64,000 nucleotides of DNA, taken from an uncultured Polaribacter sp. (GTDB lineage Bacteria; Bacteroidota; Bacteroidia; Flavobacteriales; Flavobacteriaceae). Made by a program: the position numbers and the translations under genes. The notes under the pieces were generated by a model. The model had not been told where the DNA came from, ran no database searches, and saw only the letters and a list, made by a program, of their open reading frames with translations. This document shows positions 25,662 through 36,600 of this stretch, piece after piece; within the stretch, counting starts at the first letter, position 1, and every line of letters begins with the position of its first letter. The DNA lies in assembly GCF_947496195.1 (NCBI RefSeq), contig NZ_CANMBY010000001.1:372001-436000 (forward strand), given 5' to 3'.

Positions 25662-26684
25662 TTAAAATAATTCTCCTTGATTTGTTCCTTTTATTCTTCC
25701 TAAATGTTTGTAAGCTAAATCTGTAACTTCTCTTCCTCTAGGAGTTCTCATTATAAACCCTTGTTGAATTAAAAAAGGTTCATATACTTCTTCTATAGTT
25801 TCTGTGTTTTCACTTACTGCAGTTGCTATAGTGCTTATACCTACAGGACCTCCTTTAAACTTGTCTATTATCGTTGATAAGATTTTATTATCCATCTCAT
25901 CTAAACCATGTGCATCTACATTTAAAGCTTTTAAGGCGTACTTAGCTATTTCTATAGTAATTTTTCCATTACCTTTTATTTGAGCAAAATCACGAACTCT
26001 TCTTAATAATGCATTTGCTATTCTTGGTGTTCCTCTGCTTCTACCAGCTATTTCTATAGCTGCTTCCATAGATATTGGCACTTTTAATATATGTGCACTT
26101 CTTTGTATTATCGTAGATAGTAATTCTGTTGAGTAATAATGTAGCCTGCTACTAATTCCAAATCGAGCTCTCATTGGTGCTGTAAGCAATCCTGATCTAG
26201 TTGTTGCTCCTACCAAAGTAAATGGTTCTAAATTGATTTGTACGGTTCTAGCATTTGGGCCAGACTCAATCATAATATCAATTTTATAATCTTCCATAGC
26301 AGAATATAAATATTCTTCTACTATAGGACTTAATCTATGAATTTCATCAATAAATAAAACGTCTCGTTCATCTAGGTTAGTTAACAAGCCTGCTAAGTTA
26401 CCAGGTTTGTCTAACACAGGGCCTGATGTAACTTTTATACCTACTTGCAATTCATTGGCTAAAATATGTGCTAAAGTGGTTTTTCCTAAACCTGGAGGAC
26501 CATGAAATAAAGTATGATCTAATGCTTCATCTCTCTGGTTTGCAGCTTCAACAAATATTTTTAAATTTTCAAGTGCTTGATCTTGACCTGTAAAATCGTC
26601 AAAAGAGAGTGGACGTAGTTTTATTTCTACATCTAATTCTTCATTTGAATAATTATTATTTTCAGGATTCAAGTTTTCGTTCAT
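25662..26684 (-). CDS. ruvB: Holliday junction branch-migration ATPase RuvB
   Basis: The 340-residue AAA+ motor shows [12 protein letters not shown] at the N-terminus, Walker [13 protein letters not shown], Walker [11 protein letters not shown], sensor [19 protein letters not shown], and the winged-helix C-terminus with [10 protein letters not shown] and RTPRGREVT. It drives branch migration with RuvA during recombination and fork repair. The SulP gene follows immediately, so the sulfur cluster may be read through from the ruvB promoter. Confidence 0.97.
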   Translation of the reverse strand: MNENLNPENNNYSNEELDVEIKLRPLSFDDFTGQDQALENLKIFVEAANQRDEALDHTLFHGPPGLGKTTLAHILANELQVGIKVTSGPVLDKPGNLAGLLTNLDERDVLFIDEIHRLSPIVEEYLYSAMEDYKIDIMIESGPNARTVQINLEPFTLVGATTRSGLLTAPMRARFGISSRLHYYSTELLSTIIQRSAHILKVPISMEAAIEIAGRSRGTPRIANALLRRVRDFAQIKGNGKITIEIAKYALKALNVDAHGLDEMDNKILSTIIDKFKGGPVGISTIATAVSENTETIEEVYEPFLIQQGFIMRTPRGREVTDLAYKHLGRIKGTNQGELF

Positions 26685-26737
26685 AAAAACAAAGATAATA
26701 TTATTTAAAATAGCTTTATTGTAACTTTTGATACAAA

Positions 26738-26772
26738 AGAAAAAACCTTTCCGATTTGGAAAGGTTTTTTAC
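26738..26772 (-). terminator. terminator of the act-cox operon
   Basis: AAAAAACCTTTCC-GATTT-GGAAAGGTTTTTT forms a strong stem 15 bases past the end of coxA. Its symmetry allows use in both directions. Confidence 0.92.
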
Positions 26773-26786
26773 TAAATATTGTTTTT

Positions 26787-28568
26787 CTATGATGGCTCTT
26801 CTCCTGGAAGTAATGGTGTTGTTTGCAACACAAAATCTTGTCCATGTAAATAATCGCTATCATCGTCATTTGGATCTACTTTTTTACTATAATCGTAAGC
26901 CCATCTATGTACTTCAGGAATTTTACCTGGCCAGTTACCATGTATATGTTCTACTGGAGTTGTCCATTCTAAAGTATTAGATCTCCATGGGTTTTGAGTA
27001 GCTTTCTCCCCTCTGTAAATAGAGATAAAGAAGTTCGCTAAAAATATAATTTGAGCTATACCACCTACTAAAGCAAATATTGTAATAACAACATTAATAT
27101 CTGCTAAATCATCAAACATTGGGAAAGCTGTGTTTGAATAGTATCTTCTTGGTAAACCAGCTAATCCTATAAAATGCATTGGCCAAAATACACCATAAGC
27201 ACATACTATAGTTATCCAGAAATGCCAGTAACCTAATGTTTTATTCATCATTCTACCATACATTTTTGGGAACCAATGATAAATACCAGCGTACATACCA
27301 AAGATTGCAGAAACACCCATTACTAAGTGAAAGTGTGCTACTACAAAGTAAGTATCATGAATTGCGATATCTAAAGCAGAATCACCTAAAACTAATCCTG
27401 TTAAACCACCTGTTACAAATGTTGATACTAGACCAATAGAAAATAACATAGCTGGGTTTAATTGTAAGTTACCTTTCCATAAAGTTGTTACATAATTAAA
27501 AGCTTTTACTGCAGAAGGAATTGCAATTAATAAGGTAGTAAATGTAAATACAGATCCTAAAAATGGATTCATCCCTGAAATAAACATATGGTGACCCCAA
27601 ACAATTGTAGATAAGAATGCAATTGCCATAATTGACATAACCATTGCTCTATATCCAAAGATTGGTTTTCTAGAATTTGTTGATATAATTTCTGATGTAA
27701 TACCTAATGCTGGTAATAATACAATATATACTTCTGGGTGACCTAAGAACCAAAATAAGTGTTCAAATAATACTGGTGACCCACCTTGATAATGTAATAC
27801 TTCTCCTGATATAAAAATATCTGATAAGTAAAATGATGTACCAAAACTTCTATCAAAAATTAATAATAGAGCTGCTGATAATAAAACTGGGAAAGAAACA
27901 ACACCAATAATTGCTGTAATAAAGAATGCCCACATTGTTAATGGCAATCTTGTCATTTTCATTCCTTTTGTTCTTAAGTTTAATACAGTAACAATATAGT
28001 TTAATGCTCCAATTAAAGAAGAAGCAATAAAGATAGCCATAGATACTAACCAAAGTGTCATACCTGTTCCAGAACCTGGAATTGCTTGTGGTAATGCACT
28101 TAAAGGAGGGTAAATTGTCCAACCTGCAGATGCTGGTCCAGCTTCAACAAATAATGATATTACCATAGTTACACTTGATAAAAAGAATAACCAATATGAT
28201 ATCATATTTAAGAAACCAGAAGCCATATCTCTTGCTCCAATTTGTAATGGAATTAATAAGTTTGAGAATGTACCACTTAAACCAGCTGTTAATACAAAAA
28301 ATACCATTATAGTACCATGTATTGTAACTAGAGCTAAATACATATCAGGATTCATAACACCATCTGTTTGGTGTGGTCCTAAAAATGCTTCAATAATCGT
28401 AAACGATTTTTCTGGCCATGCTAATTGTAATCTAAATAGCATAGACATTAATACTGCAATAATTCCCATAAACATACCTGTAACAAGGAATTGTTTCGAG
28501 ATCATTTTATGATCTTGACTAAAAATATATTTTGTTACAAATGTTTCTTTATGATGATGATCTGACAT
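26787..28568 (-). CDS. coxA: cytochrome c oxidase subunit I
   Basis: The 593-residue haem-copper oxidase has 12 or so membrane helices. Visible are WLFWFLGHPEVYI-type sequence (HLFWFLGHPEVYIVLLP, with the CuB His and its cross-linked Tyr), WGHHMFISGMNP with the CuB His pair, and the haem-ligand region DTYFVVAHFHLVMG. The E/Y arrangement of the K and D channels suggests an A-type enzyme. It reduces O2 and pumps protons. It is the last gene of an eight-gene operon with alternative complex III, which supplies its electrons. Confidence 0.96.
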   Translation of the reverse strand: MSDHHHKETFVTKYIFSQDHKMISKQFLVTGMFMGIIAVLMSMLFRLQLAWPEKSFTIIEAFLGPHQTDGVMNPDMYLALVTIHGTIMVFFVLTAGLSGTFSNLLIPLQIGARDMASGFLNMISYWLFFLSSVTMVISLFVEAGPASAGWTIYPPLSALPQAIPGSGTGMTLWLVSMAIFIASSLIGALNYIVTVLNLRTKGMKMTRLPLTMWAFFITAIIGVVSFPVLLSAALLLIFDRSFGTSFYLSDIFISGEVLHYQGGSPVLFEHLFWFLGHPEVYIVLLPALGITSEIISTNSRKPIFGYRAMVMSIMAIAFLSTIVWGHHMFISGMNPFLGSVFTFTTLLIAIPSAVKAFNYVTTLWKGNLQLNPAMLFSIGLVSTFVTGGLTGLVLGDSALDIAIHDTYFVVAHFHLVMGVSAIFGMYAGIYHWFPKMYGRMMNKTLGYWHFWITIVCAYGVFWPMHFIGLAGLPRRYYSNTAFPMFDDLADINVVITIFALVGGIAQIIFLANFFISIYRGEKATQNPWRSNTLEWTTPVEHIHGNWPGKIPEVHRWAYDYSKKVDPNDDDSDYLHGQDFVLQTTPLLPGEEPS

Positions 28569-28600
28569 AATCTTATTTTATTTGTAGTGTCTTAATTTTT

Positions 28601-29611
28601 TTATTTTGCTAATACTGATGCTAAAGTTGGTTGCTTAGAAATCCATTCGTCATACTCATCTTGTTCTACAACAGTAATCTTCATTTGCATGTTGTAATGA
28701 GATGCTCCACAGATTTTATTACACAACAATAAGTAATCGAACTCGTAAAGTTCTTCTCCTTTAGCACTTCTTACTTTATTAATACCTTTTGTTTTTGCAA
28801 CAACTTCTGGTTGTTGTCTCATTTCTTCAGTTGTATACTTTGGTGTAAAACCAAACTCTGTAACCATACCTGGCACACAGTTCATCTGTGCTCTAAAGTG
28901 TGGCATATAAGCAGAGTGTAATACATCTTGAGAACGGAATTTAAAATGTATTTTTCTACCTTTTGGTAAATACAATTCAGTTACTTGAATATCGTCTTGA
29001 GAGTTTTTATCAGACATATCTACACCCATAGTGTTAATGCCTTCAATAAAGTTTACGTTTCCTAAACCTAAAGTTTTATCTTCACCTGCATAACGTGCAT
29101 CCCATCTAAATTGTTGAGAGTAAACTTCTATAACGATTGGATCTTCTGCATCAGATAAATCCATAACATTATTCCACTGCCATAAACCATATCCAATTAA
29201 AACTACTAATACAATAGCTGGTGTAATTGTCCAAATAGCTTCTAATTTGTGACTATCTGCATAAAACTTCGCTTTTCTTTCTTTATTACCTCTATACTTA
29301 AATGTGAAGTAAAAAATTAAGAATTGCATGATAAATTGTACAATACCTATTAACCAGAACGTAATATTGAATAATCTATCATCATGTTCCCCTTCTACAG
29401 AAGCTGCTTCAGGTAACATTATTACATTCATGAAAATCAAACAATAAATCATCATTGCATATAAGAAAACCATGAAATAAATCGCATATTTTCCTTGTTT
29501 GGCATTATCAGCATCATCTGCAATTACAGTTCTAAAATTTAAAATTCTAGTTATTTGCCAAAAACTTACACCTATTGCAACACCTATAAAAATATAAAAT
29601 AGAGCTAGCAT
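28601..29611 (-). CDS. coxB: cytochrome c oxidase subunit II
   Basis: The 336-residue protein has four hydrophobic segments in the N-terminal half and a periplasmic cupredoxin domain. The binuclear CuA ligands are visible: His in VLHSAYMPHF, then CNKICGASHYNM (Cys-x3-Cys-x3-His-x2-Met), with aromatic residues QQFRWDARY for electron entry. No fused cytochrome c domain is present, so the haem carrier must be ActE or another protein. It lies between actF and coxA. Confidence 0.95.
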   Translation of the reverse strand: MLALFYIFIGVAIGVSFWQITRILNFRTVIADDADNAKQGKYAIYFMVFLYAMMIYCLIFMNVIMLPEAASVEGEHDDRLFNITFWLIGIVQFIMQFLIFYFTFKYRGNKERKAKFYADSHKLEAIWTITPAIVLVVLIGYGLWQWNNVMDLSDAEDPIVIEVYSQQFRWDARYAGEDKTLGLGNVNFIEGINTMGVDMSDKNSQDDIQVTELYLPKGRKIHFKFRSQDVLHSAYMPHFRAQMNCVPGMVTEFGFTPKYTTEEMRQQPEVVAKTKGINKVRSAKGEELYEFDYLLLCNKICGASHYNMQMKITVVEQDEYDEWISKQPTLASVLAK

Positions 29612-29649
29612 ATATATCGTTTCTTAATTGTTTTTAATTCTTTAATTTA

Positions 29650-31092
29650 TTAATGGTGAGCTTCTGATTCTTCACCTCTGTGTTCTATATTGTAATAGTG
29701 AAAATGTTCACTTTCTTCTAAGAATGGGTTACCTTTTGGAATAGGGTTTGCTTTTGCAAATGCACTAAACACTGTATAAATAAATATTCCTAAGAAGAAT
29801 AAAAACGCTCCTAATTCAGGGATTCCAAATGACCATTGAGCACCAACTGTACCAGGCATTATCATTACAAAAACATCAACATAATGTCCTGTTAAAATAA
29901 CTATACCTCCAATAACCACAAACCAAGGAATACTCTTAAAATCACTATTAAGTAATAATAATATTGGGAACACAAAATTCATAACAAGCATTGATAAAAA
30001 TGGTAATTTATACTCATTAAATCTTGCCATAAAATAAGTTGTTTCTTCTGGAATGTTTGCATACCAGATTAACATAAATTGTGCAAACCATAGGTATGTC
30101 CAGAATACAGAAAAACCAAACATAAATTTTGCTAAATCATGAATATGACTATCGTTTACACCTGGTAAAGCATTCTTAGAACGTAAATAAATTGTAACAA
30201 ATGCAATTACTGTTAAAGCACTTACTAATAAACTAGCTAAAACATACCAGCCAAATAATGTAGAGAACCAGTGAGGGTCAAGACCCATTATCCAATCCCA
30301 AGACATCATAGATTCTGTTAACATAAATATAAACAAGAATACTACTGATACATTATAATTTAATTTATAGGTTTTATTACCATCGTTTGCAGTATCCTCT
30401 GCTATAGAATTCTTTCTAATGAACCATCTGTAAGCATTCCATAATAAAAGATAAACAATACCTCTAATTGTCCAACCAGGAACATTTATCCACCAAGATT
30501 TACCATCTACAATTGCATCGTAATTTGGGCTTGTTGGGTCAAAAGTACCTTCTGCCATCCAAGGAAACATATGATTTACATGTAACACAGAAGCTGATAA
30601 TATCACTAATAACATTATAATTGATGTTGGCACTAAATTAGCTGAAATTGCTTCCATAACTCTAAATAGTACAACAGACCAACCTGATTGTGCAACTCTT
30701 TGAGCAGCGTAGAATGCTAATACTAAAAGTGATATACCTAAAAAGAAAAATAAAGACACATAGAATGCAGACCAAGGTTTGTTTTGCATTTGATGAAAAA
30801 CATGTTCTGCATGAGCATCATCATTATGAGAATCATGAGCACTTGTTTCATTGTCTATAATCGGCTTATTTTCATGAGCACCAGATTTACTATCATGTTC
30901 ATTCTTATGAACTTCTTTCTTTTCTCCATGAGAATTACCATGATTATCTCCATGAGAAGTTTGATGTGCCATAATTTCTTTTGCTTCTTCTAAAGTTGAA
31001 GGAGCAGTTAAGAAACCATAACCAATACCTAAAGCACCTAATATAATAAGTATGATTGATGCTAATTTTAGTTTACCTGAGAATTGATACAT
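29650..31092 (-). CDS. actF: alternative complex III membrane subunit ActF
   Basis: The 480-residue protein has about ten membrane helices and belongs to the NrfD-like quinol-interacting subunits of alternative complex III. Recognisable parts are MSWDWIMGLDPHWFSTLFGWY and the C-terminal helices. An unusual His/Asp-rich loop (about residues 43-103, 12 His) follows the first helix; it could bind metal ions. It follows actE by 26 bases and precedes coxB. Confidence 0.9.
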   Translation of the reverse strand: MYQFSGKLKLASIILIILGALGIGYGFLTAPSTLEEAKEIMAHQTSHGDNHGNSHGEKKEVHKNEHDSKSGAHENKPIIDNETSAHDSHNDDAHAEHVFHQMQNKPWSAFYVSLFFFLGISLLVLAFYAAQRVAQSGWSVVLFRVMEAISANLVPTSIIMLLVILSASVLHVNHMFPWMAEGTFDPTSPNYDAIVDGKSWWINVPGWTIRGIVYLLLWNAYRWFIRKNSIAEDTANDGNKTYKLNYNVSVVFLFIFMLTESMMSWDWIMGLDPHWFSTLFGWYVLASLLVSALTVIAFVTIYLRSKNALPGVNDSHIHDLAKFMFGFSVFWTYLWFAQFMLIWYANIPEETTYFMARFNEYKLPFLSMLVMNFVFPILLLLNSDFKSIPWFVVIGGIVILTGHYVDVFVMIMPGTVGAQWSFGIPELGAFLFFLGIFIYTVFSAFAKANPIPKGNPFLEESEHFHYYNIEHRGEESEAHH

Positions 31093-31118
31093 ATTTTTAG
31101 TATTCTATCTTATTGTAA

Positions 31119-31670
31119 TTATTTTAATAAATCTCCACGTAATTGTTCTACGTAATGAATTATTTGCCAACGTTCTTTATATGTTAATTGAGACGAATGA
31201 GAACCCATTAAGTTTTTACCATGCATAATTACATGATAAATAGATCCTGCATTAATATCTCTATCTGCATAACTTGGTATACCAGCAAACTTATCTGCTT
31301 GAGCTAGATAACCATTTCCATCACCTTTTTTCCCATGACAAGAAATACAGTAAATATCATAAAGCTGTTTACCTTTTTCTAAATTTTCGTCATTTAAAGC
31401 CAAAGGATTTGTTAATTCAGCTTTTGCTTTATCATATCCTTCTGGTGTATCTGGTATGTCATAAGCAGGATGTCCTCCTCTTGAAATAGTACCTGCAACA
31501 GGCTTAATGTTTACTGGTGCATTATTAATACCATTTGCTCCATTAGCATCATAAGGCACAGACTCATACATGTCTGGCATATATTGTAATTGGCGTTCTC
31601 TTCTATTATTACAAGAAATTAAGATACTTGCAAAAAATACTAAAGCAATAATTGATTTTAAATTTTTCAT
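31119..31670 (-). CDS. actE: alternative complex III cytochrome c subunit ActE
   Basis: The 183-residue lipoprotein (signal ASILISCNNRRERQ, Cys in ISC) holds one class I haem c domain with CISCHGKKGDGNG near residue 113 and a distal Met in NLMGSHSSQ. It is the mono-haem carrier that passes electrons from ActA towards the oxidase. It lies 10 bases after actD in the operon. Confidence 0.93.
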   Translation of the reverse strand: MKNLKSIIALVFFASILISCNNRRERQLQYMPDMYESVPYDANGANGINNAPVNIKPVAGTISRGGHPAYDIPDTPEGYDKAKAELTNPLALNDENLEKGKQLYDIYCISCHGKKGDGNGYLAQADKFAGIPSYADRDINAGSIYHVIMHGKNLMGSHSSQLTYKERWQIIHYVEQLRGDLLK

Positions 31671-31680
31671 TATCTATTGA

Positions 31681-32208
31681 TTAGTGCTTATCTACTACAT
31701 TTATTTCAACAGCCCCGGTTTTAGTTAATAAAGTAGTTAATTCTTCTACATTATCACCTACAGGTATTTCCATTAAAAAATGATCGTCTGTTGTTCTAGG
31801 ATCTGGATTTTCAGCTTTTTTAAATGGCCATATTCTACTTCTCATGTAAAAAGTAATTACCATTAAGTGAGCTGCAAAAAACACTGTTAATTCAAACATA
31901 ATTGGCACAAATGCTGGCATATTTTCGAACCAAGAAAAACTTGGTTTACCACCAATGTCTTGTGGCCAATCTTCTATCATCATATAATTCGTCATCCAAA
32001 TAGCAATTGCTAAACCTGTAATACCATACATAAAAGCTGTAATTGCTAATCTTGTTGGTGCTAATCCCATAGCTTTATCTAAACCATGAACAGGAAAAGG
32101 GCAAAATACTTCTTCTATATGATGGTGTTCTGCTTTTACAGCTTTAACAGCATCTAATAGAATTTCGTCATCATTATATAATGCATGTATAACTTTAGAT
32201 GATTCCAT
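31681..32208 (-). CDS. actD: alternative complex III subunit ActD (DUF3341)
   Basis: The 175-residue protein has two membrane helices (about 56-75 and 100-123) and the family sequence HHIEEVFCPFPVHGLDKAMG. ActD has no cofactor and stabilises the membrane part of the complex. Its start is two bases from the end of actC. Confidence 0.93.
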   Translation of the reverse strand: MESSKVIHALYNDDEILLDAVKAVKAEHHHIEEVFCPFPVHGLDKAMGLAPTRLAITAFMYGITGLAIAIWMTNYMMIEDWPQDIGGKPSFSWFENMPAFVPIMFELTVFFAAHLMVITFYMRSRIWPFKKAENPDPRTTDDHFLMEIPVGDNVEELTTLLTKTGAVEINVVDKH

Positions 32209-32210
32209 AT

Positions 32211-33677
32211 TTACTTTTTATTCTTTTTATCTGAAGAATCTTCTTCAGTGATTTTATTATCAGCTAAAACAATAGCTGGTTTAGTTGGTATACCTTGTTC
32301 TCTTCTTTTCTTGTAAAACTCTCCAGAAGATTTTAAAATTGTCTTAACTTCTGCTTGTGCTATTACTGGAAATGTTCTAGCATATAATAAGAATAATACA
32401 AAGAAGAAACCGATTGTACCAATAAAAATACCTACATCTACGAAAGTTGGTTCAAATCTCCACCAAGTTGATGGTAAGTGACCTTTACTTAATACAATCG
32501 CGATAATATCAAAACGCTCAAACCACATACCAATGTTAATAAAGATTGATATGATGAAAGACCATATAAAACTTCTTCTTATTTTCTTTATCCATAATAA
32601 CTGTGGTGTTAAAATGTTAAAGAATAATAAAGAATAAAATGCCCATGCATAAGGTCCTGTTGCTGCACCTACAGACAAGTAAGTATAGTTTTCATAAGGA
32701 GAACCTGTATACCAAGCTATAAAAAATTCTGTTGCATATGCTACAGCTACAATACCACCTGTTAAGATGATTACTATGTTCATATACTCAACATGTAAAC
32801 GAGTAATATACTCTTCCATGTTTGTTACTTTACGCATAATACCTAATAAAGTTTGCACCATTGCAAATCCTGAAAAGATTGCTCCAGCAACAAAGTAAGG
32901 TGGAAATATCGTTGAGTGCCATCCAGGGTTAATAGATGTAGCAAAGTCAAAAGATACAATTGTGTGTACAGAAAGTACTAAAGGAGTAGCTAAACCTGCT
33001 AATACTAAAGATACTTCTTCAAAACGTTGCCAATCTTTTGCTCTACCTGACCAACCAAAACTTAATAATGCATAAATTTTCTTTTGGAAAGGTTTTACAG
33101 CTCTATCACGAATCATAGCAAAATCTGGCAGTAAACCTGTCCACCAGAAAACTAATGATACAGATAAATATGTAGAAATTGCGAATACATCCCAAAGTAA
33201 TGGTGAGTTAAAGTTTACCCATAAAGATCCAAACTGGTTTGGTATAGGTAATACCCAGTAACCATTCCAAGGACGACCCATGTGAATGATTGGGAATAAA
33301 CCTGCTTGAAAAACGGCAAAAATTGTCATTGCCTCTGCAGATCTGTTAATTGCCATTCTCCATTTTTGACGGAATAATAAAAGTACAGCAGAAATTAATG
33401 TTCCTGCATGACCAATACCTACCCACCATACAAAGTTGGTAATATCCCAAGCCCAACCAATATTCTTGCTTAGACCCCAAACTCCAATACCTGTTCCAAC
33501 TGTATAGAAGATACATCCAAATCCCCAAAGCATTGCTGCTAAAGAAATATAAAATGCCATGTACCAATTCTTATTTGCTTTACCTTCTATTGGTCTAGCA
33601 ATATCTTCAGTAATATCGTGATAACTTTTATCACCTAACACTAAAGGTTCCCTAATGGGTGCTTCGTAATGAGACAT
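32211..33677 (-). CDS. actC: alternative complex III quinol-binding subunit ActC (NrfD-like)
   Basis: The 488-residue membrane protein has about ten helices typical of NrfD/PsrC, including TNFVWWVGIGHAGTLISAVLL and MGRPWNGYWVLPIPNQFG, the region next to the quinol site. It oxidises menaquinol and passes electrons to the Fe-S clusters of ActB. It begins 21 bases after actB. Confidence 0.95.
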   Translation of the reverse strand: MSHYEAPIREPLVLGDKSYHDITEDIARPIEGKANKNWYMAFYISLAAMLWGFGCIFYTVGTGIGVWGLSKNIGWAWDITNFVWWVGIGHAGTLISAVLLLFRQKWRMAINRSAEAMTIFAVFQAGLFPIIHMGRPWNGYWVLPIPNQFGSLWVNFNSPLLWDVFAISTYLSVSLVFWWTGLLPDFAMIRDRAVKPFQKKIYALLSFGWSGRAKDWQRFEEVSLVLAGLATPLVLSVHTIVSFDFATSINPGWHSTIFPPYFVAGAIFSGFAMVQTLLGIMRKVTNMEEYITRLHVEYMNIVIILTGGIVAVAYATEFFIAWYTGSPYENYTYLSVGAATGPYAWAFYSLLFFNILTPQLLWIKKIRRSFIWSFIISIFINIGMWFERFDIIAIVLSKGHLPSTWWRFEPTFVDVGIFIGTIGFFFVLFLLYARTFPVIAQAEVKTILKSSGEFYKKRREQGIPTKPAIVLADNKITEEDSSDKKNKK

Positions 33678-33698
33678 ATTCTATATCTTAATTTTTAA

Positions 33699-36600
33699 TT
33701 ACGCTTCGTTTGTGTTTTTAATTTTAACCTGATAGATTACATTAGGTTTTGTCTGTAAGTAATCTAACACATTATAAGCTCTTTTATCTTCTACTAAAGA
33801 AGTTACTTCATCTTCTTTATTATTTACATCACCAAATACTAAAGAACCTGTTGTACAAGCAGACGAACAAGCTGTTTCAAACTCATCTGTATTTACTGCT
33901 CTACCTTCTCTTTTTGCTTTTAAAATAGTTGCTTGTGTCATTTGTATACACATAGAACATTTTTCCATAACTCCTCTAGAACGTACAGTAACATCTGGGT
34001 TTAATACCATTTTACCATACTCATTGTTCATATTAAAGTCAAACTCATCATTGTTAGCATAGTTAAACCAGTTAAAACGACGAACTCTATATGGACAGTT
34101 GTTAGCACAATATCTTGTACCTACACATCTGTTATAAGCCATTTGATTTTGTCCTTGACGACCATGAGATGTTGCTGCAACAGGACAAACTGTTTCACAA
34201 GGTGCATGGTTACAGTGTTGACACATCATTGGTTGGAAAGTAACTTCAGGATTTTCTGCTTCAGTTTCTAAAGCTCTGTAAGTTTCTCCTCTACTTAATC
34301 CTAATTCTTTTGCGTCTTCTCTAGTTTCTACTTCAGAAGAATAATATCTATCTATACGCAACCAGTGCATATCTCTACCAACTCTAACTTCTTTTTTACC
34401 AACTACAGGTACATTGTTTTCTGCATGACAAGCAATAACACAAGCACCACAACCAGTACATGAAGTTAAGTCTATAGATAAATTAAAATGATGTCCTAAT
34501 TCTCTATTGTGCTCATCCCAAATATCAATTGTATTTGCTTCTACTTCTTGATGATCATAAGAAACATAAGCTGGCTTATTCCATCCATGATGATGATCTT
34601 TAGGATCTACAGTCTTATATTCCTTTAAAGAAGCAACCTTTAAGATGTCATGACGTCCTGCAATTGTTTTTTGAACTTGAGGACATGCAAACTCATGATT
34701 ACCTGCTACTTTTTCTATAGCAACACCAAATTGTACATTATTAGAATTAGCATAAAGTGGGTAAGCATTTACTCCAACCTGCATTTCTTCTTTTAAACCA
34801 AAAGTTCTTCCATAACCTAAAGACAATCCAAAAGATCCTTTTGCTTGTCCTGGCTGAATGATTACAGGTAAAGTAACTGATTTACCATTTACAGTAATTT
34901 TAGCATAATTACCATCAATAGCTCCATTATCTCTAACTGGGTTTTCAAAACCTAACTCATTGGCATCTGCCATAGACATTGTTAAGTAATTGTCCCAAGA
35001 AACTCTTGTTAATGGATCAGGGAATTCTTGTAACCAAGGATTGTTTGCTTGCTTACCATCACCTAAACCAGTTTTAGTGTATAAAGTTAATTCGAAACCT
35101 GTTGCTTTTTTAGCTGAATTTGATAAAGCGTTTGCAGCATCTGCTACATTAACTTCTGTTTCAAATTCTACAGTTTCGATTACTTCTAATTTATAGAAAC
35201 CATTATGCAGTGCCTTGTTCCAAGAACTACCAGATAATATATTTTCTGTTGCAAATGATTTTAAATAATCGTAATATTTTGTTGAATTACCAGACCACTT
35301 TAATAACGTATCTTGAATTTGACGTGTATTAAATAAAGGCTGAATAGTTGGTTGAGATAAGCCATAAGTTGCTTGATCAAAATGTGTATCTCCCCAAGAT
35401 TCTAAGAAATGTGGTGTTGGTAATGCAAATTCCATTGCATCAACAGTTTCGTTATTCTCAGTTGATAATGCAACCTTTAAAGAAACTTTACCTAACCCCT
35501 TTACAAAATCTTCAGTTTTAGCTAAAGAATAAATAGGGTTAACATTATAAGTTAATAATCCACCAACTTTTCCAGAATTCATATCAGCTATTAACTGATT
35601 TACTTCTGAATCATTTCCTTGACGTATATTTAATGTATTTGTAGTGTCAAAAATTTCACTACCTAATGCTTCATTAATAGCGAATGCAACTAGTTGTGCA
35701 TTTTTATCATTCATACCTGTTAAAACAACACCTTTAGAACCTGCTTTTTTAAGTTCTGCTGCCATTACTTTAACGTCTGCATCAACAGGTGTTGATTTAG
35801 ATGATATATTGCTACCAGTGATTGCGTTATATAAATTGATTAAAGCAAAAACTTGATCAGATGGTTTTACAACTACTCTTTTATCAGAATTTGCACCAGT
35901 TAAAGACATATTGCTTTCAAACTGAACATGGTAAGACATGCTTCCAGTTTCTGGCTTTCTACCATTTACATATTGCTTTTCAAAACCTCCATGGAAATCT
36001 CCTAAGAAATCCGCACCAAAAGAAACTATAGTTTTAGCTTTATCTAAATGATAGTTTGGTAATGCTCTTTTACCATACATAGCCATCATAGCGTCTGTAG
36101 CTCCAGATTCTGAAACTGCATCATAAACTACATGTTTAGCATTTGGGTTAGCAACTATAAATTCTTCAATTATTTTTTCTGTAGATGGGCTAGCTAAAGT
36201 ACCTGTTAATAAAACAACTGATTTACCAGAATTCTTTAAACCATTTAATTTAGCAGCTATTGCAGCATCTGCATCAGCCCAAGTAATAGTTTCACCACCC
36301 TTAGTCGGCTCTTTTAAACGAAGTTTTTCATCATACAAAGATAAAACAGAAGCTTGTACTCTTGCAGAAGTAGTTCCATTAGCCTCTTTATTAGGCATAA
36401 TTTGTATTGGACGACCTTCTCTAGTTTTTACTAAAACATTTGCAAAATCAAAACCATCTGCCATAGAAGAAGCATACCAATCTGCAACACCTGGGATATA
36501 ATCGTTTGGTTTTACAACATAAGGAATAGACTTTCTTACAGGTCCTTCACAAGCAGCTAATGATGCAGCAGCAGTTGTGAAACCAATGTATTTAAGAAAA

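Noticed and set aside
26756..27439. Forward small frames opposite coxA
   Set aside because: Antisense to conserved oxidase helices; no independent evidence.
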